Of a stretch of DNA of 64,000 nucleotides, positions 9,297-16,411 are shown in pieces; position 1 is the first letter of the stretch, and each line of letters opens with the position of its first letter. Source of the DNA: an uncultured Phocaeicola sp. (lineage in GTDB: Bacteria > Bacteroidota > Bacteroidia > Bacteroidales > Bacteroidaceae). The stretch is taken from assembly GCA_944319745.1 (NCBI GenBank), contig CALUET010000022.1, forward strand, positions 62,001 to 126,000. The letters run 5' to 3'. Position numbers and translations under genes: made by a program. The notes under the pieces are model-generated. The model saw only the letters and a list, made by a program, of their open reading frames with translations, ran no database searches and was not told the DNA's origin.

Positions 9297-9773
9297 TTAT
9301 TCCTTCCACGAAGAATAAGGATGCTTGGCAAGAAAAGCATTATAAAACATCTCCTGCCCCGTCACCTCTTCCCCAAGAAAAGCAGGAGCATCATAGGCTT
9401 CTTTCACATCATGCAATTCAATCTCTGCCAGAACCAGTCCTTCGTTTTCACCAAAAAACTCATCCACTTCCACCGTATGCTTCCCAGCCTTTATCAGATA
9501 ACGTGCCTTATCTATCATGCCGGGTTCGCATAAACGAAACAAATCCTCCGCCTCATTCAAAGAAATTTCCCGTTCCCATTCAAAACGACTGATGCCTGCT
9601 TTATCAGAACATCCCTTGACGGTCAGATAACCTTTCTCCCCGTCGGCACGCACCCTTACGGTACGTTCCGGATCACTGTTGAGGTAACCTTGCTTTATTC
9701 TCCGAACGGCATAAGCCAATTCTTTATAAGAATCATCTTTAACTCTGAATTTACGTTCAATCTCTTTTCCCAT
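9297..9773 (-). CDS. CYTH domain protein (triphosphate tunnel metalloenzyme)
   Basis: 158 residues, a single CYTH domain. The signature ExExK is at the very N-terminus (E4, E6, K8 in MGKEIERKF), followed by RTVRVRADGEKGYLTVKG and a late acidic strand GLVLAEIEL. Members hydrolyse inorganic triphosphate or thiamine triphosphate, and some make cAMP; bacterial short stand-alone forms are mostly triphosphatases. The start codon lies only about 9 nt after the T-run of an intrinsic terminator belonging to the 45-residue gene upstream, and I find no -7 box of its own, so expression probably depends on read-through. Confidence 0.88.
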   Translation of the reverse strand: MGKEIERKFRVKDDSYKELAYAVRRIKQGYLNSDPERTVRVRADGEKGYLTVKGCSDKAGISRFEWEREISLNEAEDLFRLCEPGMIDKARYLIKAGKHTVEVDEFFGENEGLVLAEIELHDVKEAYDAPAFLGEEVTGQEMFYNAFLAKHPYSSWKE

Positions 9774-9781
9774 TTTTCAAC

Positions 9782-9813
9782 AAAAAAGGGAGCAGAGTTT
9801 TACCTCTGCTCCC
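9782..9813 (-). terminator. Intrinsic terminator (or attenuator) between the 45-residue gene and the CYTH gene
   Basis: Perfect 10-bp stem GGGAGCAGAG (9788-9797) and CTCTGCTCCC (9804-9813), 6-nt loop, six T on the minus strand. It lies 17 nt after the small gene's stop and just before the CYTH start. Confidence 0.85.
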
Positions 9814-9830
9814 GGAATAATTTCATAATT

Positions 9831-9968
9831 TCAACTCGCCAATGCAACACCTATAATAGTTAATAACGCTAAAAAGAGCAGGCCGATACACAAAACCTTT
9901 ATCAATCGGTTTGCCTTTTCCTCCTCGCGTTTGCTATAACGTTGCTTCTTCTTACTCGTATGTTTCAT
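9831..9968 (-). CDS. Small single-pass membrane protein, 45 residues, unknown function
   Basis: The gene reads M-K-H-T-S-K-K-K-Q-R-Y-S-K-R-E-E-E-K, then a short helix and one hydrophobic segment VLCIGLLFLALLTIIGVALA ending in Ser. The first 22 residues are strongly basic and charged, so the protein should sit N-in with one transmembrane helix. Support for a real gene: an exact -7 box 32 nt upstream (10000-10007), an intrinsic terminator 17 nt after the stop, and no competing gene. It resembles short basic one-TM proteins annotated as hypothetical in Bacteroidales; I know no function. It lies between prfB and the CYTH gene. Confidence 0.75.
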   Translation of the reverse strand: MKHTSKKKQRYSKREEEKANRLIKVLCIGLLFLALLTIIGVALAS

Positions 9969-9999
9969 GGTAAATGATATTTAGATTACACTTCGAATC

Positions 10000-10007
10000 C
10001 AAATATA
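10000..10007 (-). promoter_or_regulatory. Promoter -7 box for the 45-residue membrane protein
   Basis: TATATTTG on the minus strand matches TAnnTTTG, 32 nt from the ATG at 9968. Confidence 0.6.
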
Positions 10008-10044
10008 CAATTAATTTTCCAAAAGAACCATACGAAATCTTTTT

Positions 10045-11160
10045 TTATGATTCACTGCCAGAAAATTCCATAAGATAGGCTTTTATGAAGCCATCGATCT
10101 TCCCGTCCATCACACCATTTACGTCCGAAGTTTGATAATTTGTTCGATGATCTTTCACGCGGCGGTCGTCAAACACATAACTTCTTATCTGTGATCCCCA
10201 TTCTATTTTCTTTTTTCCTGCTTCAACTTTCGCCTGCTCTTCCATACGGTGCTGCAGCTCTTTATCATACAATATCGAGCGTAACTGCCGCATAGCGTTT
10301 TCTTTATTTTTAGGCTGGTCACGAGTTTCGGTATTCTCTATCAGGATTTCCTCCTCGGCTCCCGTATAAGGATCTTTATATTGGTAACGCAACCGAACAC
10401 CCGACTCCACCTTATTGACATTTTGTCCGCCGGCTCCGCCACTTCTAAAGGTATCCCACGACAAACGAGCGGGATCAACCACCACTTCTATCGAGTCGTC
10501 TATCAAAGGAGTTACAAATACAGAAGCAAAAGAAGTCATACGTTTTCCCTGAGCATTGTAGGGAGATACTCTAACCAAACGGTGTACTCCGTTTTCTCCC
10601 TTGAGATAACCGTAAGCATACGCCCCCTCAATATTCATCGTCACCGACTTTATTCCGGCTTCATCGCCCTCTTGCAGATTGGCAATCGACAGCTTATATC
10701 CATTGGTTTCTGCCCAGCGCATATACATACGCATCAGCATTGATGCCCAATCCTGACTTTCCGTTCCTCCGGCTCCCGAATTGATTTTTAAAACACAATC
10801 CATCTGATCAGCTTCCGAACGAAGCATATTTTTCAATTCTAACGCTTCTACTGCAGAAAGAGCCTTCGAATATGCCTCATCGACTTCCGATTCTGTCACC
10901 AGTTCGTCTTTATAAAAATCAAAAGCAAGCTCTAATTCATCAGCAAGCGTCTTGACCTCGTTATAACCTTCTATCCAGCCTTGCAAACTTTTTACCTTTT
11001 TCATCTGAGCCTCGGCCTTCTTCGCATCATCCCAAAAACCGGGAGCTTGTGTACGAAGCTGCTCTTCTTCTACCTGAATTTTCTTGTTTTCAATATCCAA
11101 ATAACGATAAAGAGCTTCCGTCCGCGCCTTTATATCTTTCAATTGCTCTGTTGTAACCAT
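10045..11160 (-). CDS. prfB: Peptide chain release factor 2
   Basis: 371 residues, full length in one frame. RF2 releases peptides at UGA and UAA. The catalytic GGQ is at residues 244-246 (RSGGAGGQNVNKVESGVRL). The stop-codon reading tripeptide, usually SPF, is SPY here (residues 199-201, HRLVRVSPYNAQGKRMTSFAS). At the site matching the E. coli programmed frameshift (R-Y-L-D, residues 19-22) the codons are TAT TTG GAT, with no in-frame TGA or slippery CTT, so autoregulation by frameshift is absent. The start has an AAGGAT SD-like sequence 8 nt upstream and a -7 box. Confidence 0.96.
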   Translation of the reverse strand: MVTTEQLKDIKARTEALYRYLDIENKKIQVEEEQLRTQAPGFWDDAKKAEAQMKKVKSLQGWIEGYNEVKTLADELELAFDFYKDELVTESEVDEAYSKALSAVEALELKNMLRSEADQMDCVLKINSGAGGTESQDWASMLMRMYMRWAETNGYKLSIANLQEGDEAGIKSVTMNIEGAYAYGYLKGENGVHRLVRVSPYNAQGKRMTSFASVFVTPLIDDSIEVVVDPARLSWDTFRSGGAGGQNVNKVESGVRLRYQYKDPYTGAEEEILIENTETRDQPKNKENAMRQLRSILYDKELQHRMEEQAKVEAGKKKIEWGSQIRSYVFDDRRVKDHRTNYQTSDVNGVMDGKIDGFIKAYLMEFSGSES

Positions 11161-11185
11161 ATAAGATCCTTTTATCTTCGGAGTG

Positions 11186-11193
11186 CAAAATTA
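11186..11193 (-). promoter_or_regulatory. Promoter -7 box for prfB
   Basis: TAATTTTG on the minus strand, 26 nt upstream of the prfB ATG. Confidence 0.6.
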
Positions 11194-11244
11194 CAAAAAG
11201 TTCTCACAAATTTAAGCGTTTCCACAGTGGATTGTCGGCATATC

Positions 11245-13050
11245 TCAATCTTCATACATCTTTTCTATCTCAGATGCATAGTTTTTCAGTAACACAGACC
11301 TCCTGATCTTTAATGTATCTGTCAGTTCTCCTTTTTTCATGCTAAACGGTTCCGGCAGCAAAGTAAACCGCTTGATCTGTTCGTAATGTGCAAACTCCTG
11401 TTGCAAAGTATCTATACGCATTCGGAAAAGTTCGAGAATTTCCGGCTTTTGCAACAAGTCCTTCCGGTCGGTATAAGCTATGTTATGGTCGGATGCGAAC
11501 TTTTCTACTTGAGTGTATTCCGGCACAATCAAAGCCGAAACAAACTTTCTTTGATCGGCAATAACGGATATTTGATCGATATACCTGTCGACAACCATTT
11601 TGGTTTCTATCGCCTGAGGCGCTATATATTTACCGTTTGATGTCTTAAACAAGTCCTTTATCCGGTCTGTCAAATACAAGAAACCATCTTTCATATAACC
11701 GGAATCTCCGGTACGGAACCAGCCGTCTTCCGTAAAAGCCTGGCGTGTCACAGCTTCTTTCTTGTAATATCCTTTTGTTACGGTCTCGCCGCGTAACAAA
11801 ATCTCATTGTTATCTCCGAACTTTATTTCCAATCCGGGTAAGATATGCCCGACGGATCCTACCCTGAAATCCTTCATCCAGTTCAACGACACTGTGGCCG
11901 TTGTTTCCGTAAGTCCGTAGCCAACCACCAGATTGATTCCCACCGAATGAACAAATTCCTCCACCCGTTTCGGAATAGGCGCGCCGGCCGTTGGGAAAAA
12001 GTTCCCGTTTTCAATGCCGACCGTACGCTTTAACAGACTGAAAATCGTGCGGTCGTAAAACTTGTATTTCACCTGCAACCACAGCGGAGGAACGCTTCCT
12101 TTCGACAAATAACCGATGTTATACTTCTTCCCCGTCTGCAAAGCGTCCAACATCAGTCTGCGGGTTATGCCGTTTGCCTCATGAATCTTATCCATGGCTC
12201 CCGCGTAAACCTTCTCCCAGAAACGGGGAACGCTACACATTGCCGTGGGACGAATTTCCTTAATGGTCTTTTGAATATCTTGAGGCCTCAGGTTTATGCA
12301 CAACAAACATCCCCGCAACAAACAATAATAAGACCACGCCCGCTCAAAAATATGGGCAAAAGGTAAGAAATTCATCACCACATCCTTATCGGAAAGCGTA
12401 AGCAAACGCTTGTCATGAGCGGCAAAAGCTGCTTCATAACATGAGTGATGCAGCATGACTCCCTTCGCTTCTCCGGTCGTTCCGGACGTATATAATATAT
12501 TGGCCAAGTCGCTGCTTACCGCCTCGGCCCTGCGTTTTTCCACTTCTTCACGGACATCTGCCGTTTCGCCCACCTTCAAGAATTCGGAGAAATAAATCGA
12601 CTTCCGGTCATCGGAGGCCCGTTTGACAGACGGAGAAAAAATAATGATTTGTTTCAGGGAACTGCACAAATTCAGCACTCTGTAGGCCACATCGTATTGA
12701 TATTGTTCCCCCAAAAACAAATAACGTATCGAAGAGTTTTCCAAAATATAATGCACCTGAGCTTCAGAATTCGTCGCATAAAGCGGAACAGTTACCGCTC
12801 TACACCGAAATGCGCCGAAATCCATATACAAACATTCCGGCATGTTTTGTGAAAACACCCCGACGCATTCCTGCACATTTACGCCCAAAGCGACCAACGA
12901 ATCGGCAACTTTTTCAACCTGTTCCGAGAATTGCCTCCACGTCACCGGAAGCCATTTCCCCACAGCATAGTCGCGATATTTCAAAGCAACCCGATCCCCA
13001 TATTTTTCCGCCTGCTTCTTTATCAGAACAGACATGCAAGAATTACCCAT
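11245..13050 (-). CDS. Long-chain acyl-CoA synthetase (AMP-forming)
   Basis: 601 residues of the ANL superfamily. It activates fatty acids to acyl-AMP and then acyl-CoA on the inner face of the membrane. The P-loop motif LYTSGTTGEAKGVML, the A5 motif GYGLTETTATVSLN, and the hinge/A8 segment GWFRTGDSGYMKDGFLYLTDRIKDLFKTSNGKYIAP are all readable. The lengths and DRIKDLFKTSNGKYIAP are like FadD15/long-chain bacterial synthetases rather than acetyl-CoA synthetase. Single-gene unit with its own promoter, divergent from the deacylase gene. Actual chain length is not deducible. Confidence 0.92.
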   Translation of the reverse strand: MGNSCMSVLIKKQAEKYGDRVALKYRDYAVGKWLPVTWRQFSEQVEKVADSLVALGVNVQECVGVFSQNMPECLYMDFGAFRCRAVTVPLYATNSEAQVHYILENSSIRYLFLGEQYQYDVAYRVLNLCSSLKQIIIFSPSVKRASDDRKSIYFSEFLKVGETADVREEVEKRRAEAVSSDLANILYTSGTTGEAKGVMLHHSCYEAAFAAHDKRLLTLSDKDVVMNFLPFAHIFERAWSYYCLLRGCLLCINLRPQDIQKTIKEIRPTAMCSVPRFWEKVYAGAMDKIHEANGITRRLMLDALQTGKKYNIGYLSKGSVPPLWLQVKYKFYDRTIFSLLKRTVGIENGNFFPTAGAPIPKRVEEFVHSVGINLVVGYGLTETTATVSLNWMKDFRVGSVGHILPGLEIKFGDNNEILLRGETVTKGYYKKEAVTRQAFTEDGWFRTGDSGYMKDGFLYLTDRIKDLFKTSNGKYIAPQAIETKMVVDRYIDQISVIADQRKFVSALIVPEYTQVEKFASDHNIAYTDRKDLLQKPEILELFRMRIDTLQQEFAHYEQIKRFTLLPEPFSMKKGELTDTLKIRRSVLLKNYASEIEKMYED

Positions 13051-13078
13051 TTGCCGATTGTTTTAAGATTCCTTTATG

Positions 13079-13086
13079 CAAAGATA
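13079..13086 (-). promoter_or_regulatory. Promoter -7 box for the acyl-CoA synthetase gene
   Basis: TATCTTTG on the minus strand, 29 nt upstream of the ATG at 13050; it is 13 nt from the opposing box at 13100-13107. Confidence 0.62.
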
Positions 13087-13099
13087 TTATTTTATCTGT

Positions 13100-13107
13100 T
13101 ATATTTG
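13100..13107 (+). promoter_or_regulatory. Promoter -7 box for the M20 deacylase gene
   Basis: TATATTTG, 23 nt upstream of the ATG at 13130. Its position excludes the in-frame ATG at 13076 as start. Confidence 0.62.
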
Positions 13108-13129
13108 TCACACAAAAAGAAAAGAATCC

Positions 13130-14194
13130 ATGTTAGATATCAGTCACTATACTTCTGAAGCACTTACGCTGCTTCATTCTTTAATAGGCATACCTTCCAT
13201 CAGCAGGGAGGAAGAAGCCGCAGCCGATTTCCTGCAAAATTATATCGAAGAAACAGGTATCATGACCGGAAGAAGCGGGAACAACATATGGTGCATAAGC
13301 CCCATGTTTAACACAAGCCGACCAACAATTCTGCTAAACTCCCACATCGATACGGTAAAACCCGTACACGGATGGCACAAACAACCGTTCACTCCCAAAG
13401 TGGAGAACGGGAAGTTATACGGATTGGGAAGTAACGATGCCGGCGCAAGCGTGGTTTCTTTGTTTCAGGCTTACCGCTACCTCAGCAGCACCGAACAGGC
13501 TTACAACCTCATTTTCCTTGCCTCCTGCGAAGAAGAAGTCTCGGGGAAAAACGGCATAGAAAGCGTACTTCCGCAACTTCCGCCGATAACTTTGGGCATC
13601 GTAGGGGAGCCGACCGAGATGAATCCTGCCATTGCCGAGAAAGGTTTAATGGTACTGGATGTGACGGGATACGGCAAATCCGGACATGCTGCCCGCGAAG
13701 AAGGGGTCAATGCAATTTATAAAGTGTTGGCAGACATCGAATGGTTTCGCGACTACCAATTCCCGAAAGTTTCCGACTTACTGGGAGCTGTCAAGATGAG
13801 CGTAACGCAAATTAATGCAGGCACTCAGCACAATGTAATACCCGACGTTTGTTCTTTCGTGGTAGACATACGCAGCAATGAATATTATTCCAACGAAGAA
13901 TTGTTCAAAGAAATCTGTACACACATCAGTTGCGAGGCAAAAGCCCGCTCGTTCCGGCTAAACTCTTCACACATCGATCCCCAGCACCCGGCCGTAAGAC
14001 GTGCCGTGGAACTGGGAAAGCAGCCCTTTGGTTCGCCCACTCTTTCCGACCAGGCACTGATGCCATTTCCATCGTTTAAAATCGGGCCGGGGAAATCATC
14101 ACGCTCACATACCGCCGATGAATACATCATGATTCATGAAATAGAAGAGGCCATCGGGACTTACATTCACATACTCGACGGCCTGAAGCTATAA
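13130..14194 (+). CDS. argE: M20 family metallohydrolase, N-acetyl/N-succinyl-ornithine deacylase type
   Basis: 354 residues from the chosen start MLDISHYTSEAL; an upstream in-frame ATG at 13076 would lie before the promoter. The two-zinc ligands are visible: H in LLNSHIDTVKPVHGW, D in GLGSNDAGASV, the E-E pair in CEEEVSGKNG, E in GEPTEMNPAIAEKGL, and the final H in SSRSHTADEYI. These match the ArgE/DapE group, and ArgE is the usual annotation of this Bacteroidales form. In Bacteroides the arginine pathway runs through N-succinylornithine, so the substrate may be the succinyl form. No other arg gene is adjacent, so specificity is inferred. Confidence 0.83.
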   Translation: MLDISHYTSEALTLLHSLIGIPSISREEEAAADFLQNYIEETGIMTGRSGNNIWCISPMFNTSRPTILLNSHIDTVKPVHGWHKQPFTPKVENGKLYGLGSNDAGASVVSLFQAYRYLSSTEQAYNLIFLASCEEEVSGKNGIESVLPQLPPITLGIVGEPTEMNPAIAEKGLMVLDVTGYGKSGHAAREEGVNAIYKVLADIEWFRDYQFPKVSDLLGAVKMSVTQINAGTQHNVIPDVCSFVVDIRSNEYYSNEELFKEICTHISCEAKARSFRLNSSHIDPQHPAVRRAVELGKQPFGSPTLSDQALMPFPSFKIGPGKSSRSHTADEYIMIHEIEEAIGTYIHILDGLKL

Positions 14195-14214
14195 ACATAC
14201 GGTTTTCCCATAAA

Positions 14215-14252
14215 AAACGCGGCGTTGTTCCTCATTGGCCAACGCCGCGTTT
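14215..14252 (-). terminator. Terminator of the dut-TPR-DUF4292-EnvC operon
   Basis: Stem AAACGCGGCGTTG/CAACGCCGCGTTT with a 12-nt loop and six T on the minus strand, 31 nt after the EnvC-like stop. It sits between convergent genes; the plus-strand T-tract is poor. Confidence 0.75.
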
Positions 14253-14282
14253 CACCTAAAACATGCAAGTGTTTTTTATAAC

Positions 14283-15581
14283 TCAATGCCGCAACCAAAC
14301 CTCCGGATTCAGTTTCGTCACCTCTTTTCTCAGCTGAAAATGCAAAATCGTGTTATTATCTTTATCGGTATATATGCGGCCTATAATATCACGAGCCTTT
14401 AATTGGCTTCCCTTTTTTACCATCACCGAACTTAAATTACAATACACGGAAATATAATTGCCGTGACGGACCAACACATTCGACAGGCCGTTATACTGAA
14501 AGACCGCCGACACTTCCCCGTCAAACACGACGCGTGCCATCGCTCCGTCCTTACCTTTTATGTCAATCCCCTTGTTATCCAAGCGCACATTCTTCAATCC
14601 GTCTACCTGATATTTCCCATAATGTCCTACAATGACGTAGGGTCCTGTTATGGGCATGGGAATGTTTCCCTTATTCTGTTCGAATGTTCCCGACAATACG
14701 CTGGCATCCGCATCTACCTTGTACGCATCCATTGCTTCGGGTGATGCCGGCTTTTCTTTCGCAGCATCGGCCTTGGCCAACAAATTCTTATCCGCCGGCT
14801 TATCGTTCTGCTGGCCTTGCTTTTTATTTTTTTCCTGGGCTTTTTTACGGGATTCCGCCAACTCCTGCTCTATCATCCGGTCGATTTCCGTATTTAAGCG
14901 CTCGGCCGAGCGACGCTTTCGGGTGATCTCCGCCTGAATGCTCTTCTGCTTTCTTTGCAACGACGCCAACAAAGCCTTACGTTCTTTCTCTTGTTTTTCC
15001 AGTTTTTTCTTTTCTTCCTCTCCCTGCTTCAGCAAATCTTCCTTTGCTTTCCGGCTTGCCAGCAACGAACCCTGCTTGGCTTTCACCTCTTCTTGTTTGC
15101 GCTGTAACTGCATTCCCTGCCGTCTTTGATAATCGGCATATTGGCGTACGTAGCGAAGACGGCGATACATCTGACTTAAATTATCGGCCGAAAAAATAAA
15201 CATTAGTTTTTCTTGGATTGATTTGTTCCGATAAAGATATTTGACCGACTGCTCATATTTCTTACGTTTATCCGTCAAATCTTTTTGAAGATGCCTAAGT
15301 TCTACCTGCAAGACATCAATTTCCCGCTGGATTTCCTTGACGTCTTTCTCTATAAGTGCCACGTATTTTTTCCGTTCGGCCATTTGTTCCGACAGCAACA
15401 CCAGGTTATTCATCTGGCTTGCCACATCCTTTTTGGTCGACTGCAACAATGTTTCCGACTCGGCAATCTGTTCCCTCAGCTCATTTCGTTCCTTCTCCAG
15501 AGCTTTAATCTTAGGCGTTGTCTGCGCATGAAGGGCAGCCACACAGCCAAACATCAATACGATAAAAAAAAGGCGCCTCAT
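14283..15581 (-). CDS. EnvC-like murein hydrolase activator (coiled coil plus degenerate LytM/M23 domain)
   Basis: 432 residues with a signal peptide ending AALHA. Residues about 25-250 form a long charged coiled coil, then a low-complexity Lys/Ala linker, then a LytM-like domain from about 310. In active M23 enzymes the first zinc His sits in H-x-x-x-D; here it is N336 in DNKGIDIKG, with D340 kept, and the last motif is ILHFQLRKE. The missing His points to an activator of cell-separating amidases, as for EnvC/NlpD, rather than an endopeptidase. Last gene of a four-gene operon, overlapping the DUF4292 gene by 4 bp (ATGA). Confidence 0.87.
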   Translation of the reverse strand: MRRLFFIVLMFGCVAALHAQTTPKIKALEKERNELREQIAESETLLQSTKKDVASQMNNLVLLSEQMAERKKYVALIEKDVKEIQREIDVLQVELRHLQKDLTDKRKKYEQSVKYLYRNKSIQEKLMFIFSADNLSQMYRRLRYVRQYADYQRRQGMQLQRKQEEVKAKQGSLLASRKAKEDLLKQGEEEKKKLEKQEKERKALLASLQRKQKSIQAEITRKRRSAERLNTEIDRMIEQELAESRKKAQEKNKKQGQQNDKPADKNLLAKADAAKEKPASPEAMDAYKVDADASVLSGTFEQNKGNIPMPITGPYVIVGHYGKYQVDGLKNVRLDNKGIDIKGKDGAMARVVFDGEVSAVFQYNGLSNVLVRHGNYISVYCNLSSVMVKKGSQLKARDIIGRIYTDKDNNTILHFQLRKEVTKLNPEVWLRH

Positions 15582-16411
15582 TCATCTAACTTCTTTAACA
15601 GGTCACGTAATTCAATCTCCGCATATCGGGAAGGAACAGCCGTGCGCTCTCCTACGGCTTCCGCCGCAGACAAACGAGAATACGACAGGTCAAGTCTTAA
15701 CATTTTACCGCTTCCTTCCGTAAACAAGACCATGTGGCGAGGGAATAACTTTCCGTCGAGTTCCTCGAATGCCGCATAATCCCAATTCAGGAAACAGGAT
15801 GTCTTTCTCACACCTATGCAGCATTTTTCCAATAAACCGCTATCTCCCGAAATCAAGAAACCGAAATCCATGTATCTCACCGCATCCGTTTCAAGCCAAA
15901 TATCCCCGCCGTTTTCCGTAATCCTGAATTTATTTAAATCGGATGCCTGCAAATTTGTTTTGCCCGGCAGGAATAATTCGTTGAGAAAAAGAGATTGAAA
16001 TGTCTGAAAGTCCAGATCAACCTGCAACAAGCGGCCTATTTCGTCGAACGAAACCCGGGCATATTGTTTGTGCAACCTGTCCAGCAACAGCACACCATCC
16101 GATGATATTTCCAAACGCATGGCCTCAATTCCCAATAAAGGAGCCACAGAGAAACGAATCATATTCCCTCGCTCTATGCGGACATTTGCCGCAATTTTTT
16201 TGCTTCTTTCTCCGCCAACTTCCAGAAACAACGTGGCCTTTCCGCTGATAGCATCCCAGGCAGATTCCGACTCAATGAGTTTTCTTACATAAGTTTCCGC
16301 AGACAACCGCACGCTCGGCGGCGTCTTTTCGACTTTACGCACCGAAGAACATCCTCCCATCAGCAGGATAACCAAGCAAGAGAACACGTAAATTCGGATC
16401 AGAGACCTCAT
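15578..16411 (-). CDS. DUF4292 lipoprotein (LolB-like fold predicted)
   Basis: 277 residues with a lipoprotein signal peptide, lipobox LMGGC (Cys21). The body reads SAWDAISGKATLFLEVGG, then IRFSVAPLLGIEAMRLEIS and QYARVSFDEIGRLL, the DUF4292 pattern. The family has the half-barrel layout of LolA/LolB carriers (known for the family at prediction level), suggesting lipid or lipoprotein handling at the outer membrane. The residues after the Cys (SSVRK) are not acidic, so it should face the periplasm. It overlaps both neighbours by 4 bp, indicating translational coupling with the TPR lipoprotein and EnvC-like gene. Confidence 0.82.
   Translation of the reverse strand: MRSLIRIYVFSCLVILLMGGCSSVRKVEKTPPSVRLSAETYVRKLIESESAWDAISGKATLFLEVGGERSKKIAANVRIERGNMIRFSVAPLLGIEAMRLEISSDGVLLLDRLHKQYARVSFDEIGRLLQVDLDFQTFQSLFLNELFLPGKTNLQASDLNKFRITENGGDIWLETDAVRYMDFGFLISGDSGLLEKCCIGVRKTSCFLNWDYAAFEELDGKLFPRHMVLFTEGSGKMLRLDLSYSRLSAAEAVGERTAVPSRYAEIELRDLLKKLDE

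Noticed and set aside
11085-11160. Programmed frameshift in prfB
   Set aside because: The reading frame is continuous and the homologous site has no stop codon or slippery run.
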